From the NCBI RefSeq assembly GCF_004217445.1, contig NZ_SHKX01000012.1:372001-436000 (forward strand): a stretch of DNA of 64,000 nucleotides, in the 5' to 3' direction. The translations under genes were made by a program, and so were the position numbers. The first letter of the stretch is position 1. The number at the start of each line of letters is the position of its first letter. The stretch is from Fluviicoccus keumensis (lineage in GTDB: Bacteria > Pseudomonadota > Gammaproteobacteria > Pseudomonadales > Moraxellaceae). Below, in pieces: positions 15,627 to 24,451 of this stretch. Below the pieces are notes generated by a model. The model was not told the origin of the DNA and did not search any database. It saw only the letters and a program-made list of their open reading frames with translations.

Positions 15627-16289
15627 TCACAGATAAAGGTCGAGGGCGCGGGAGCCGGGTTGGCCGCGCCAGATCCAGTGCAATTGCTCGTCATCGAACC
15701 AGAGCCAGGCCCCTTCCATCATCCAGGGCCAGTCTTCGTCGCGCAGTTCGTCGCGGCCGAGCAAATGATATATGAAAGCGGCGAGGATGGTGTCATGGGT
15801 GACATGAACCGTCAGTTCGCCGGGTTCGGACTGATGTTCGTGCAGATGGCGGATCAGCCGCGCCGCGCCTTCCTGCGGACTGAGCAGGCCTTCCTGCGGG
15901 GTGCTGATGTGATGGTTGGCGAAGGCCAGCGGCCCCAGTTTCAGGAACAGCGGTCCGACGCGGCGGATGTCCTGCACATAGCAGCCCGGTTCCACCAGCA
16001 GGAAAGTGGTTTTCACCTCCGGTTCCGCGATGCCGGCGCCGCGCGCCATCGCCAACGCGGTATCGACGCAGCGTCCGACCGGACTGCTGTGAAAGGCGGA
16101 GACCGGTCGCGGCAGCCGCCCGCCCCAGCTTTCCGCCAGCGCGACGCCTTCCGGGGTAAGCGGCAGGTCGTAACCGGGCACCCCGTTGGGATCCTGGGTG
16201 GTTTCGCGCAGCGAGTGCCGGGTCAGCAGGATCACCGGCTTGTCTTCCGGCAGGATCAGCAGCGAGCGTTCAAGTTCGGGATGCAGCAT
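15627..16289 (-). CDS. Histidine phosphatase family protein
   Basis: A 220-residue member of the phosphoglycerate-mutase-like phosphatase superfamily. The phospho-accepting His is in VILLTRHSLRE (normally RHG-E; here RHS). The second arginine lies in FHSSPVGRCVDTA, and the second catalytic His in VHVTHDTILAAF. No signal peptide is seen, so it is probably cytosolic. It is the first gene of a run followed after 7 nt by the ABC ATPase. Substrate unknown; the Gly to Ser change after the catalytic His is tolerated in some branches. Confidence 0.8.
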   Translation of the reverse strand: MLHPELERSLLILPEDKPVILLTRHSLRETTQDPNGVPGYDLPLTPEGVALAESWGGRLPRPVSAFHSSPVGRCVDTALAMARGAGIAEPEVKTTFLLVEPGCYVQDIRRVGPLFLKLGPLAFANHHISTPQEGLLSPQEGAARLIRHLHEHQSEPGELTVHVTHDTILAAFIYHLLGRDELRDEDWPWMMEGAWLWFDDEQLHWIWRGQPGSRALDLYL

Positions 16290-16369
16290 CGTGATGGATT
16301 CGGTCGCGGGAATCCGGCGAATGTAGCATAAATGCTGCTCGCCGGAGGCCGGACAAATCGCAAAAACGG

Positions 16370-17200
16370 TCAGGCGATGGCGGCGACAGCCGTGGGAAGC
16401 ACCTCATCGGTGCGGACGATGAACCGTTCCAGCACATTGGGACCGAAAGTGGTGGTCAAGGCGACATCGGAGGCGTCGCGGCCGCGCGCCATCAGCACCC
16501 GGCCGATGCGTGGCACGTTGTTGCGGGCGTCAAAGGTATGCCACCGGCCGCCCAGATAGGCTTCGAACCAGCCGGCAAAATCCATGGGTCCGTAGGGCGG
16601 CGGCATGCCGATATCGCCCAGATAGCCGGTGCAGTAGCGCGCCGGTATGTTCATGCACCGGCAAAAGGCAATCGCCAGATGCGCGTAATCGCGGCAGACG
16701 CCCCGCTTCTCGTGGAAGACCTGCAAGGCGGTCTTGGTGGCGCTGGCGTGTTCGTAGCCAAAGGCAATATGGTGATGGACGAAATCGCAGATGGCCTGCA
16801 CCCGCGCCCAGCCTGGCGGCGTCTGGCTGAACAGTTGCCAGGCGGTGGCGGACAGTACGTCGGTTTCGCAATAGCGGCTGCCCAGCAGATAGACCAGCGT
16901 TTCCTGGGGAAGATCCTGAATGGGGTGCTGAATGGCTTGCGGCACAAGGGTATCCGGCAGGCCAGTGTCGTTGACCAGGGCTTCGGTGGTCAGCCGCAGT
17001 CGTCCGGCGGGGGCCACGATGCGGGTGCAACGGTTACCGAAGCCGTCACGGTAACTGGTGAAGGGAATGGCCGGTTCGGTGATCAGCTGATCCGGGATGA
17101 CAATGTCCCCGGAACGGCTGTCATGAATGTTCAGCATCAGGATCATGGGAGTAGGCTGGGGACATTGGTAGACCAATTCGTAACCAACGCGAAGCTGCAT
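16370..17200 (-). CDS. Transglutaminase-like cysteine protease family protein
   Basis: A 276-residue protein with the bacterial transglutaminase-like fold. The N-terminal beta-sandwich (about 1-90) is followed by the papain-like core with nucleophile Cys in KRGVCRDYAHLAIAFCR (~175), His in GRWHTFDARNN and the Asp that follows. This branch resembles COG1305 proteins, which probably cleave or modify isopeptide or amide bonds. No signal peptide is visible. It stands alone on the minus strand with 80 and 113 nt to its neighbours. Substrate unknown. Confidence 0.85.
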   Translation of the reverse strand: MQLRVGYELVYQCPQPTPMILMLNIHDSRSGDIVIPDQLITEPAIPFTSYRDGFGNRCTRIVAPAGRLRLTTEALVNDTGLPDTLVPQAIQHPIQDLPQETLVYLLGSRYCETDVLSATAWQLFSQTPPGWARVQAICDFVHHHIAFGYEHASATKTALQVFHEKRGVCRDYAHLAIAFCRCMNIPARYCTGYLGDIGMPPPYGPMDFAGWFEAYLGGRWHTFDARNNVPRIGRVLMARGRDASDVALTTTFGPNVLERFIVRTDEVLPTAVAAIA

Positions 17201-17313
17201 GGGGAAAACCTCGGGGGCGATGGATGCGGGAAAGACGGAAGATCATCAAGAAGAAAGCAAGAACGGGGCCAGTTTCCGGCCATTGCAACCGGAAAGGATG
17301 GCGTGACGGCGGA

Positions 17314-18099
17314 TCAGGCGTTCTGCGACAAGGCGATTTCCGCCGCCAGCGGCAGCAACCGGATGAGACGATCGGCCCAGGCGCGCTGACCGGCGGCGGT
17401 GCTGATCAGGTCCTGGCGGATTTCCAGTTCGACATGCGGCAGGCCGTTGCGCTCACCGTGTACCGGAATGCTGTAGTCGGTGGCGTCACTGACGGCGTAA
17501 GGCTCATTGTCGCCGATGACCAGTCCCGGTTCGCGGCGCAACAGGTCCAGCAGCGGCAGCGCGAGGCGGGTGTCGCGGTGGTAGAGCACTCCGGCATGCC
17601 ACAGTCGGTTGACGCCTTTATAGACCGGCGTGAAGCTGTGGAGCGAAATCAGGATGGTGACCCGCCCCGCCTGCTTCCGTGCCTGCAGTTCCTGGCGGAT
17701 GCGGTTGTGATAGGGATGAAAGATGGCATGGGCCCTTACCGAGCCATCGGCTGGCGTCAGATCCTGATTACCGGGGATAGTGGTGTTTTCGCTATGGGCG
17801 GCGATGGAGTCCCGCGCCAGCAGCGGCCGGTTGCAGTCTATGACCAGCCGTGAGTAATTCTGGCGGATCAGGCAGGCGTCCAGTCGCGCCGCCATCTGAC
17901 CGGCCAGACCGGCGATGCCGATGTCCCAGGCAATATGGCGCTGCAGGTCGGCCGGCGTCAGCCCGAGCTGTCCCAGCTGGCGGGGAATGTGGCGACCGGC
18001 GTGATCGGCGATGAGCAGGAAGGGAGACGTTCCCGCCGGGCGTTCAACGTCGAAAACGGAGGGGTCGTCCCGGCCCAGCAAGGGGGGGATGTCAGACAT
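17314..18099 (-). CDS. N-formylglutamate amidohydrolase family protein
   Basis: A 261-residue zinc-dependent amidohydrolase of the N-formylglutamate deformylase family. Seen: LLIADHAGRHIPRQL near the N-terminus, DIGIAGLA, RLVIDCNRP, then LISLHSFTPVY and PHVELEIRQDLI. No histidine-degradation (hut) genes are nearby, so the physiological substrate may differ. The start MSDIPPLLGRDD at 18099 is chosen because the preceding in-frame residues are unlike the family. Confidence 0.85.
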   Translation of the reverse strand: MSDIPPLLGRDDPSVFDVERPAGTSPFLLIADHAGRHIPRQLGQLGLTPADLQRHIAWDIGIAGLAGQMAARLDACLIRQNYSRLVIDCNRPLLARDSIAAHSENTTIPGNQDLTPADGSVRAHAIFHPYHNRIRQELQARKQAGRVTILISLHSFTPVYKGVNRLWHAGVLYHRDTRLALPLLDLLRREPGLVIGDNEPYAVSDATDYSIPVHGERNGLPHVELEIRQDLISTAAGQRAWADRLIRLLPLAAEIALSQNA

Positions 18100-18202
18100 C
18101 GAAGAGACTCGGCGATGATAAGAAAGACAGCATACCTCATTGCTGAAATATTGACAGTTCCATGACACGGGGAAACTGTGAACGTTTCCCCTCTCCGGTA
18201 CA

Positions 18203-19630
18203 TCAGGCCCGGGCGAAGTCTTCAATGCGGCGGAAACCGCCCTTCGCCTGTTCCAGTTCGAAGGCCAGCTCCAGCAAGGTCTTTTCATCGCCGTGCGCGC
18301 CGGAGAAATGCACCGCGATGGGCAGGCCCTCGGCGGTGGCGCCCAATGGCAGGGAAATGGCGGGACTGCCGGTGGCGTTGTTCAGCGGCGTGAAGCTGAC
18401 GTATTGCAGCAATCGCTCGAACAGCGAGTCGAAATCCTGTTCCGGCGACAGCCAGCCCAGTTTCGGCGTTGTGTGCGACAACACCGGCGACAGCACTACA
18501 TCGTAATCGCCGAAATTCCGAGCGTAGTCATCCTGCGACTTCTTCAGCCGGTACAGCACCGCCGGCGTTTTCAAGGCGTTCTTGCGATAATGGCGTGCCA
18601 GCCCGACGCTGAGGTTGTCCAGCATCCGCTTGTCGAAGTCCGGGCTCATCAACTGCTTGCCGAAGGTCGACACCAGAAATGACAGCATGCCCCAGTAGAT
18701 GCTGAAGTCGTCAGCAAAGCTGGGCTTGATGTTCAGCGGCATTTCCGAAACGCGGTGGCCCAGGCTTTCCAGCAGCCTGGCAGTTTGCAGCACGGTCTCG
18801 CGCGTGGCGGCGTCGGTGGGGGCGCCGTTGATCGAATCCAGCACCAGTCCGACCCGCAGCCGCCGCTTGCCCGGCCCTTCTACCGCGCCCACGCCGGGCA
18901 GACGCCGGTTGCGGTAGACCTGCTCCATCCCGGCAAAGAAGCGGGCGGTATCGCGCACGGTGCGGGTGACTACGCCCTCCCCGACAATGTTCACCGGCAA
19001 CGAACTTGACGCCTCGGCATCAATGAAGCGGCCTCGCGTCGGTTTCAGGCCGACCAGCCCGCAGGCCGCCGCCGGAATGCGGATGGAGCCGCCGCCGTCA
19101 TTGGCGTGCGCGATCGGCACCACCCCGGCCGCCACCAGCGCCGCCGCCCCGCCCGAAGAGGCGCCGCTGGAATAATCCAGATGCCAGGGATTGCGCACCG
19201 GATTCAGGCCCATGTATTCGGTGCTGGCGTTGAAGCCGAATTCCGGCATGCGGCTCTTGCCCAAGGTGACAAAGCCCTGCGCCAGCAACTGTTTGGCGAA
19301 CGCGCCATCCTCCTTGGCGGGACGGGCGTTGACCGCTGCTGAACCCTGGTTGGTGGGCAGCCCTTTCAGGTCGGTGTTGTCCTTGATAAAGGTGGGCACC
19401 CCGGCGAAGGCGCCGCTGGCCGCTGCGCTGGCGGCATCCAGCGCAGTGTCGAACAGCGGCAGTTCGATGGCGTTGATGTACGGCTCCAGCCGCTTGGCGC
19501 GGGCAATGGCGGCTTCCGCCACCTCGCGGGGACTCAGCTCGCCGCGGGCAATCAGCGTGGCGATGGCGGTGGCATCCAGGCCGCCGAGGGCGTCATCACA
19601 AAAGGCGTGTACGGTCTTGGCGTCGGTCAT
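18203..19630 (-). CDS. Amidase signature enzyme
   Basis: A 475-residue amidase with the Ser-cisSer-Lys triad. The Lys lies in PTFIKDNTDLKGLPTNQGS (~residue 84), and the glycine/serine-rich signature is YSSGASSGGAAALVAAG and GGSIRIPAAACGLVGLKPT. It is full length and cytosolic with no signal peptide. The substrate cannot be told: GatA is unlikely because gatB/gatC are absent, and a general amidase or 6-aminohexanoate-type enzyme is possible. The ATG at 19630 (MTDAK) is preferred to the TTG at 19636. It is divergent from the photolyase operon. Confidence 0.88.
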   Translation of the reverse strand: MTDAKTVHAFCDDALGGLDATAIATLIARGELSPREVAEAAIARAKRLEPYINAIELPLFDTALDAASAAASGAFAGVPTFIKDNTDLKGLPTNQGSAAVNARPAKEDGAFAKQLLAQGFVTLGKSRMPEFGFNASTEYMGLNPVRNPWHLDYSSGASSGGAAALVAAGVVPIAHANDGGGSIRIPAAACGLVGLKPTRGRFIDAEASSSLPVNIVGEGVVTRTVRDTARFFAGMEQVYRNRRLPGVGAVEGPGKRRLRVGLVLDSINGAPTDAATRETVLQTARLLESLGHRVSEMPLNIKPSFADDFSIYWGMLSFLVSTFGKQLMSPDFDKRMLDNLSVGLARHYRKNALKTPAVLYRLKKSQDDYARNFGDYDVVLSPVLSHTTPKLGWLSPEQDFDSLFERLLQYVSFTPLNNATGSPAISLPLGATAEGLPIAVHFSGAHGDEKTLLELAFELEQAKGGFRRIEDFARA

Positions 19631-19748
19631 GATCAATCTGGCACGTTAGTTCAGGATTACCGCACTTTGCGCCAAGCCCGTAAAACTGTCCAGAACCATT
19701 CAGGCCACCCCGCCGGAGCAAATACGGTCAGCGGAACTGATTTACAGA

Positions 19749-19763
19749 TTTGTACAGTACAAA
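19749..19763. promoter_or_regulatory. Perfect 15-bp palindrome, candidate CarH/LitR operator 1
   Basis: TTTGTACAGTACAAA is a perfect palindrome with central A at 19756, containing TGTAnnnTACA. A second TGTAnnnTACA (19813-19823) lies 62 bp downstream, just before the first gene of the operon that encodes a CarH/LitR-type MerR regulator. Two related sites in one short region suggest an operator. Binding by the MerR protein is inference. Confidence 0.55.
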
Positions 19764-19793
19764 GTATTGATATGGGGCAAGGATTGGTCTAAA

Positions 19794-19823
19794 TTGACCA
19801 CATCGCCACTTATGTACTATACA
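19794..19823 (+). promoter_or_regulatory. Candidate promoter of the light/B12 operon overlapping operator 2
   Basis: TTGACC (19794-19799) is followed after 18 nt by TATACA (19818-19823). The second palindromic element TGTACTATACA (19813-19823) covers the -10 region. The downstream ATG at 19826 follows almost directly and has no Shine-Dalgarno sequence, so the transcript may be nearly leaderless. The arrangement would allow repression by a protein bound over the -10 box. Confidence 0.5.
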
Positions 19824-19825
19824 AA

Positions 19826-21094
19826 ATGAAGATCGCCGTTATTGGTTCGGGAATTTCAGGTCTTAGCGCCGCGTGGCTGCTGGCGAACCGGCATCAGGTC
19901 ACGGTGTTCGAAGCCGGCAGCTATGCCGGTGGCCACAGCAACGCCGTGGACGTGACGCTGGACGGTCATACCCATCCGGTGGACACCGGATTCCTGGTGT
20001 TCAACGAGCGCACCTATCCCAACCTGATCGCCCTCTTCGAGAAGATCGGCGTCAGCGAGTTCAACAGTGACATGAGCTTCAGCGTGAAGCTGCCCGCAGA
20101 AAACCTGGAGTGGGCGGGCAGCAACCTCGGCAGTCTTTTTGCGCAGAAGTCCAACCTGCTGCGTCCGGCCTTCTGGCGGATGATTGCCGACATCCTTCGC
20201 TTTAACCGTCAGGCGGAAGCTTTGCGGCTGAAGGCGGAACAGCAGCAACTGACGCTGGGTCAACTGATCGCCGCCGAAGGCTTTGGCGAGTCCTTTGCTC
20301 ATTGGTACCTGCTGCCGATGGGCGCGGCCATCTGGTCGACGCCGGTCAGCGGCATGCTCGACTTCCCCGCCGCCACCTTCATTCGTTTCTGCCAGAACCA
20401 CGGCCTGCTGCAAATCAGCAACCGGCCGCAGTGGAAGACAGTAGTGGGCAGTTCCCGAGAATATGTCCGTCGACTGGTTGCCGGTATCGGTGACGTGCGG
20501 CTCAATGCGCCGGTGGAGTCGGTGCGGCGGCAACCGGACGGCGCCATCATCCGTGTTGGCGGCGAAGACCTGCGTTTTGACGCCGTGGTGCTGGCCTGCC
20601 ATTCCGATCAGGCGCTGGCGCTGCTGGCTGATGCCGATGAAGATGAACGCACCATCCTGGGCGATATCCGTTATGCCCATAATACCGCCTGGCTGCATAC
20701 AGATGCCTCGGTGATGCCGACGCGGCAAGCCGCCTGGTCGGCCTGGAATTACTACACGACGGCTTCCGCAGGCACGGACAGCCCGGTGGCCGTGACCTAT
20801 TGGCTGAACAAGCTGCAACCCCTGCCCTTCAACACGCCGGTTTTCGTGACGCTGAATCCGCCGGAGCCGATCGCCGCCGACAAGGTGCTGCGCCGCTTTG
20901 ACTATGACCATCCGCAGCTGGATCAGGCCGCCTATGCCGCGAAGCAGCGCGTGGCGTCGATCCAGGGCCGAAACCATACGTGGTTCGCCGGCGCTTGGAC
21001 CGGCTACGGCTTCCACGAGGACGGGCTGAAGTCCGGCATCCGCGTGGCGCAACTCCTGGGAGCGAACATTCCCTGGCACGCCGTGCTGGATTGA
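19826..21094 (+). CDS. NAD(P)/FAD-dependent oxidoreductase, amine-oxidase-like, of the light-inducible cluster
   Basis: A 422-residue flavoprotein with the dinucleotide-binding N-terminus MKIAVIGSGISGLSAAWLLA, followed by VFEAGSYAGGHS. It belongs to the amine-oxidase-like proteins (COG2907 type) that sit beside DUF1365 and Cfa-like methyltransferase genes in many proteobacteria. In Rhodobacter, relatives of this gene group take part in making modified (19-methyl and furan) fatty acids, so it probably acts on membrane lipid acyl chains; this is inference. The ATG at 19826 is fixed by the Rossmann motif. It is the first gene of an operon of six. Confidence 0.85.
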   Translation: MKIAVIGSGISGLSAAWLLANRHQVTVFEAGSYAGGHSNAVDVTLDGHTHPVDTGFLVFNERTYPNLIALFEKIGVSEFNSDMSFSVKLPAENLEWAGSNLGSLFAQKSNLLRPAFWRMIADILRFNRQAEALRLKAEQQQLTLGQLIAAEGFGESFAHWYLLPMGAAIWSTPVSGMLDFPAATFIRFCQNHGLLQISNRPQWKTVVGSSREYVRRLVAGIGDVRLNAPVESVRRQPDGAIIRVGGEDLRFDAVVLACHSDQALALLADADEDERTILGDIRYAHNTAWLHTDASVMPTRQAAWSAWNYYTTASAGTDSPVAVTYWLNKLQPLPFNTPVFVTLNPPEPIAADKVLRRFDYDHPQLDQAAYAAKQRVASIQGRNHTWFAGAWTGYGFHEDGLKSGIRVAQLLGANIPWHAVLD

Positions 21095-21105
21095 GGAAAC
21101 CCGCC

Positions 21106-21873
21106 ATGACGATCGACGCGCGCAATTGGCTGTATACCGGGGAAGTCTTTCACCGCCGTCTGGGCTTGGCGGCGCACGCCTTCCGCTATCCGGCGCTGTT
21201 CCTGTGCTTCCCGCTCAGCCGTCGCGCGGCGTTGTCGAATCCCCTGTTCGGCTACAACCGCTTCAACCTGTTCAGCTTTCATGAAGCCGACCACGGCGAC
21301 GGCCGCGATGCCGAAGCCTGGATCCGCCAGGTGCTGGCCGAAGCGGGATTGGCCCGGTTGGCCGACGGCGAAGTCTGGCTGCAAACGCAACCGCGTATGT
21401 TCGGCTTTGTCTTCAACCCGGTTAGCTTCTGGTACTGCCACGATCGGCAAGGCGACCTGCGCGCTGTGCTGGCCGAAGTCAACAACACCTTCGGCGAGCA
21501 TCACGGTTACCTGCTGACCGCGCCGGACCAGGGCGTGATCGGCGACGGCGCGGAATTGCAGTGCCGCAAGCTGTTTCATGTGTCCCCATTCTTCCCGGTG
21601 GACGGCGAGTACCGGTTCCGTTTCCACCGCCGCGACGACCGCCTGACCGTATCGATCCGTTATGACCGCGCCGGTGACGCCGTGCTGAAAACGGTGCTGA
21701 CCGGACAGTCGCGGCCGCTGACTTCGCCGGAGCTGCTGAAGGTGCTGGCCGCGCAAGGCTGGAGCACGCTGCTGGTTGTCGTCCGTATTCATCTGCAAGC
21801 CCTGAAGCTCTGGCGCAAGGGCGCTGTCTTTCATCGCAAACCGTCGCCCCCGACCCTGGAGATTTCCTCATGA
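21106..21873 (+). CDS. DUF1365 family protein
   Basis: A 255-residue protein of the DUF1365 family (COG3496). Family features: LYTGEVFHRRL at the start, NPVSFWYCHD in the middle, EVNNTFGEHHGYLL, KLFHVSPFFPVDGEYRF and a C-terminal VVRIHLQALKLW. Its function is not established; it accompanies Cfa-like methyltransferases and FAD oxidoreductases and may help modify fatty acyl chains. GAGGAAA overlaps the upstream stop and precedes the ATG at 21106. Its stop overlaps the next start by 4 nt. Confidence 0.88.
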   Translation: MTIDARNWLYTGEVFHRRLGLAAHAFRYPALFLCFPLSRRAALSNPLFGYNRFNLFSFHEADHGDGRDAEAWIRQVLAEAGLARLADGEVWLQTQPRMFGFVFNPVSFWYCHDRQGDLRAVLAEVNNTFGEHHGYLLTAPDQGVIGDGAELQCRKLFHVSPFFPVDGEYRFRFHRRDDRLTVSIRYDRAGDAVLKTVLTGQSRPLTSPELLKVLAAQGWSTLLVVVRIHLQALKLWRKGAVFHRKPSPPTLEISS

Positions 21874-23072
21874 CCCTGCAAAGCACGATGCCCTCCGCCG
21901 CGATGCCGTTGAAGGCCGCCCTGTTCATCCGCATGCTGGACAAGCTGCAGGCCGGATCGATGAAGCTGACCCTGCCCGGCGGTGAAATCCTGCATTTCAA
22001 CGGTCCGCAACCCGGCCCGCATGCCGACCTGCAGGTACGTGATTGGTCTGGCCTAGGTCGCATCTTGTCCGGCGGCGACATCGGCGTGGCGGAAGCCTAT
22101 CGCGACGGCCAGATCGACAGCAGCGACATGCTGCAGGTGCTGTTACTGGCCCTGGCCAACGAGGCGGTGCTGGATCGCGCGTTGCACGGCAGTTTCCTGG
22201 GCACGGTGTTCTACCGTGTGCGTCACCTGCTGAACCGAAACACCCGCCGCAACAGTCGTCGCAACATCCATGCCCATTACGATATCGGTAACGATTTCTA
22301 CCGGCTTTGGCTGGATCCCGGCATGACCTACTCCTCGGCCCTTTTCACGCATCCCGAACAGAGCCTGAGCGATGCGCAAACCGCCAAGTACGATCGTTTG
22401 CTGCAGGCGCTGGACGTGAAACCGGGGCAGCATATTCTGGAAATCGGTTGCGGCTGGGGCGCGTTTGCGGAGTATGCGGCAACCCGTTATGGCTGCTTCG
22501 TCACCGGTGTTTCGTTGTCCACCGAGCAACTGGCCTGGGCCAACCAACGCGTGCTCGGCACTGCTGCCGAAGGCAAGGTGGAGTTCCGTTTCTGCGATTA
22601 CCGCGACCTGAAGGGGCAATACGACGCGATTGTCTCGGTGGAAATGCTGGAAGCCGTAGGTGAGGAATGGTGGCCGACCTACTTCAGGCAGGTGAAGCAG
22701 TTGCTGAAGCCCGGCGGCCGCGCGGCGATCCAGACCATCACCATCGCCAATGAACGCTTTGATGATTACCGTCGCAAGACCGATTTCATCCAGCAATACA
22801 TTTTCCCCGGCGGCATGCTGCCCTCGCCGCAACGTCTGGGCCGGGAAATCGCCGATGCCGGTCTGAGCGAACGTGACCGTTTCTTCTTCGGCCCGGACTA
22901 CGCCGAAACCCTGAAGCAGTGGCGGCATGCCTTCGACCGGCAACTGCCCGCCATCCGCGCCCAGGGCTTTGACAGCGCCTTCATCCGCCTGTGGCGTTTC
23001 TATTACTGGTACTGCGAAGCCGGTTTCCTGACCGGCCGCACCGATGTTTGCCAAGTGGTGCTGGAAAAATGA
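21870..23072 (+). CDS. Cfa-like SAM-dependent fatty-acyl methyltransferase (UfaM-like?)
   Basis: A 400-residue member of the cyclopropane-fatty-acyl-phospholipid synthase family. The Cfa region HYDIGNDFYRLWLDPGMTYS is followed by the SAM motif ILEIGCGWGAFAEYAA and by DFIQQYIFPGGMLPS. Compared with E. coli Cfa as I recall it, the active-site YSC (Cys139) is YSS here (Ser156), and the His of LHTIG (His266) is Gln288 in AIQTITI. Both residues help bind bicarbonate in Cfa, so this protein may methylate acyl chains without closing a cyclopropane ring, as UfaM does. It overlaps both neighbours by 4 nt. Confidence 0.82.
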   Translation: MTLQSTMPSAAMPLKAALFIRMLDKLQAGSMKLTLPGGEILHFNGPQPGPHADLQVRDWSGLGRILSGGDIGVAEAYRDGQIDSSDMLQVLLLALANEAVLDRALHGSFLGTVFYRVRHLLNRNTRRNSRRNIHAHYDIGNDFYRLWLDPGMTYSSALFTHPEQSLSDAQTAKYDRLLQALDVKPGQHILEIGCGWGAFAEYAATRYGCFVTGVSLSTEQLAWANQRVLGTAAEGKVEFRFCDYRDLKGQYDAIVSVEMLEAVGEEWWPTYFRQVKQLLKPGGRAAIQTITIANERFDDYRRKTDFIQQYIFPGGMLPSPQRLGREIADAGLSERDRFFFGPDYAETLKQWRHAFDRQLPAIRAQGFDSAFIRLWRFYYWYCEAGFLTGRTDVCQVVLEK

Positions 23073-23482
23073 ACGCTGACTCCCTGACCGCCCTGACCGC
23101 CTGGTACGAACGTTTGACGCCGGACTCCCTGAGCGCCATCCGTACCTTTTATGCGGAAAGCTGTTATTTCAAGGATCCGTTCAACGAGTTTGACCGGCGC
23201 GAGCAGGTGGAAACCTTGTTTGCCGATATGTTCCGCAAATTGCAGGAACCCCGTTTCGTGATACGGGAAACCGTGCGTCAGGATCAGGGCGCCTTCCTGG
23301 TCTGGGATTTTGATTTCGCGGTACGCGGCCGCGCCATGACCATCAAGGGCTGTTCGCACCTGAAATTCGATGGGCAGGGACGCGTGGTATACCATCGCGA
23401 TTATTGGGACGCCGCTGAAGAGCTTTACGAAAAACTGCCCGGTATCGGATTCCTGATCCGGCAACTGAAAAAACTGGCCTGA
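23069..23482 (+). CDS. SnoaL/NTF2-like protein
   Basis: A 137-residue protein with a predicted NTF2/SnoaL fold: helix with LTAWYERLTPDSLSAIRTFY, then YFKDPFNEFDRREQV and the beta segment MTIKGCSHLKFDGQGRVVYH. Such proteins bind small hydrophobic ligands or act as isomerases; no function is established for this branch. It is constantly found in the same operon family as the FAD oxidoreductase, DUF1365 and Cfa-like genes. The ATG overlaps the previous stop by 4 nt. Confidence 0.82.
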   Translation: MNADSLTALTAWYERLTPDSLSAIRTFYAESCYFKDPFNEFDRREQVETLFADMFRKLQEPRFVIRETVRQDQGAFLVWDFDFAVRGRAMTIKGCSHLKFDGQGRVVYHRDYWDAAEELYEKLPGIGFLIRQLKKLA

Positions 23483-23497
23483 CCCGAGGGTATGATC

Positions 23498-24451
23498 ATG
23501 ATCGAATTCCTGAATTCGCAAGCGTCCGAGGCCGCCGGTGCTCCCGGCCTGCTGCCGATCAATGCCGTGGAACGTGAAACCGGCATCTCGAAAGAGTTGC
23601 TGCGCATGTGGGAGCGTCGCTACGGCTTCCCCAATCCCGACCGCGACGCCCAGGGCGACCGCGTTTACGGCCCGGCCCAGATCAACAAGCTGCGCGTCAT
23701 CCGCCGCCTGCTCGACGCCGGTTTCCGTCCCGGCAAGATCATCACGCTGGAAATGCCGGAACTGGAAAAGCTGGTCGCTTCCAGCCACGGTAATCCCAGT
23801 CCGATATTACCCCCTGATCTGGAACAGGAGCTGATCGAGATCCTGCGCAGCCGCGAGCCGCACAAGGTGCGCGAATACCTGAACCACCAGATGGTGCGCA
23901 TGGGGCTGCAATCGTTCATCCTTGATCTGATGCAGCATGCGAACACCATCGTCGGCGATGCCTGGATGAGCGGCAAGATCGAGATTTTCGAAGAGCATCT
24001 CTACACCGAGGAATTGCAGGCCCTGATCCGGCAGACCATCGGTTCCTTGCGCCCGGCTTCGTCGACGCCCCGCATCATGCTGACCACCGCACCCGATGAG
24101 CATCACACGCTGGGCATCCTGATGGTGGAAGCCTTGTTGCGGCTGGATCAGGTGGATGCGGTGTCCTTCGGCGCGCAGATGCCGGTGCGGGATATCGCCC
24201 AGGCAGTGGCCCGGCACAAGATGGACATCGTCATCCTCTCCTTCAGCGCCGCCTTCCCCAGCAACCGCGCCATCGAGTTCCTGGAGGAGCTGCGTTTCCG
24301 CCTGCCGCTGGGCGTGCAGATCTGGGCGGGCGGCGGCGGCATGCGCACCACCCGGCGCAGCATCGAGGCCGTGCAGATATTCAACGACCTGCAAAGCGTG
24401 CGTCAGGGCGTGGTGCAATGGAAGCGCATCAAGGGAAATCGCGCGGCATGA
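23498..24451 (+). CDS. MerR-family B12-binding light-responsive regulator, CarH/LitR type
   Basis: A 317-residue transcription factor. Residues ~18-90 form a MerR winged helix (INAVERETGISKELLRMWER, RYGF, RVYGPAQINKLRVIRRLL). Residues ~105-185 form a helical cap with W156-x9-E166-H167 (WMSGKIEIFEEH), which matches the CarH signature that contacts the 5'-deoxyadenosyl group. Residues ~190-310 form a cobalamin-binding domain with PDEHHTLG (E201-x-H203). Such proteins bind DNA in the dark with adenosylcobalamin and release it in light. The ATG at 23498 has GAGGG at good spacing; the ATG at 23492 would be too close. The photolyase follows with a 4-nt overlap. It is probably autoregulatory through the palindromes upstream of the operon. 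Confidence 0.9.
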   Translation: MIEFLNSQASEAAGAPGLLPINAVERETGISKELLRMWERRYGFPNPDRDAQGDRVYGPAQINKLRVIRRLLDAGFRPGKIITLEMPELEKLVASSHGNPSPILPPDLEQELIEILRSREPHKVREYLNHQMVRMGLQSFILDLMQHANTIVGDAWMSGKIEIFEEHLYTEELQALIRQTIGSLRPASSTPRIMLTTAPDEHHTLGILMVEALLRLDQVDAVSFGAQMPVRDIAQAVARHKMDIVILSFSAAFPSNRAIEFLEELRFRLPLGVQIWAGGGGMRTTRRSIEAVQIFNDLQSVRQGVVQWKRIKGNRAA

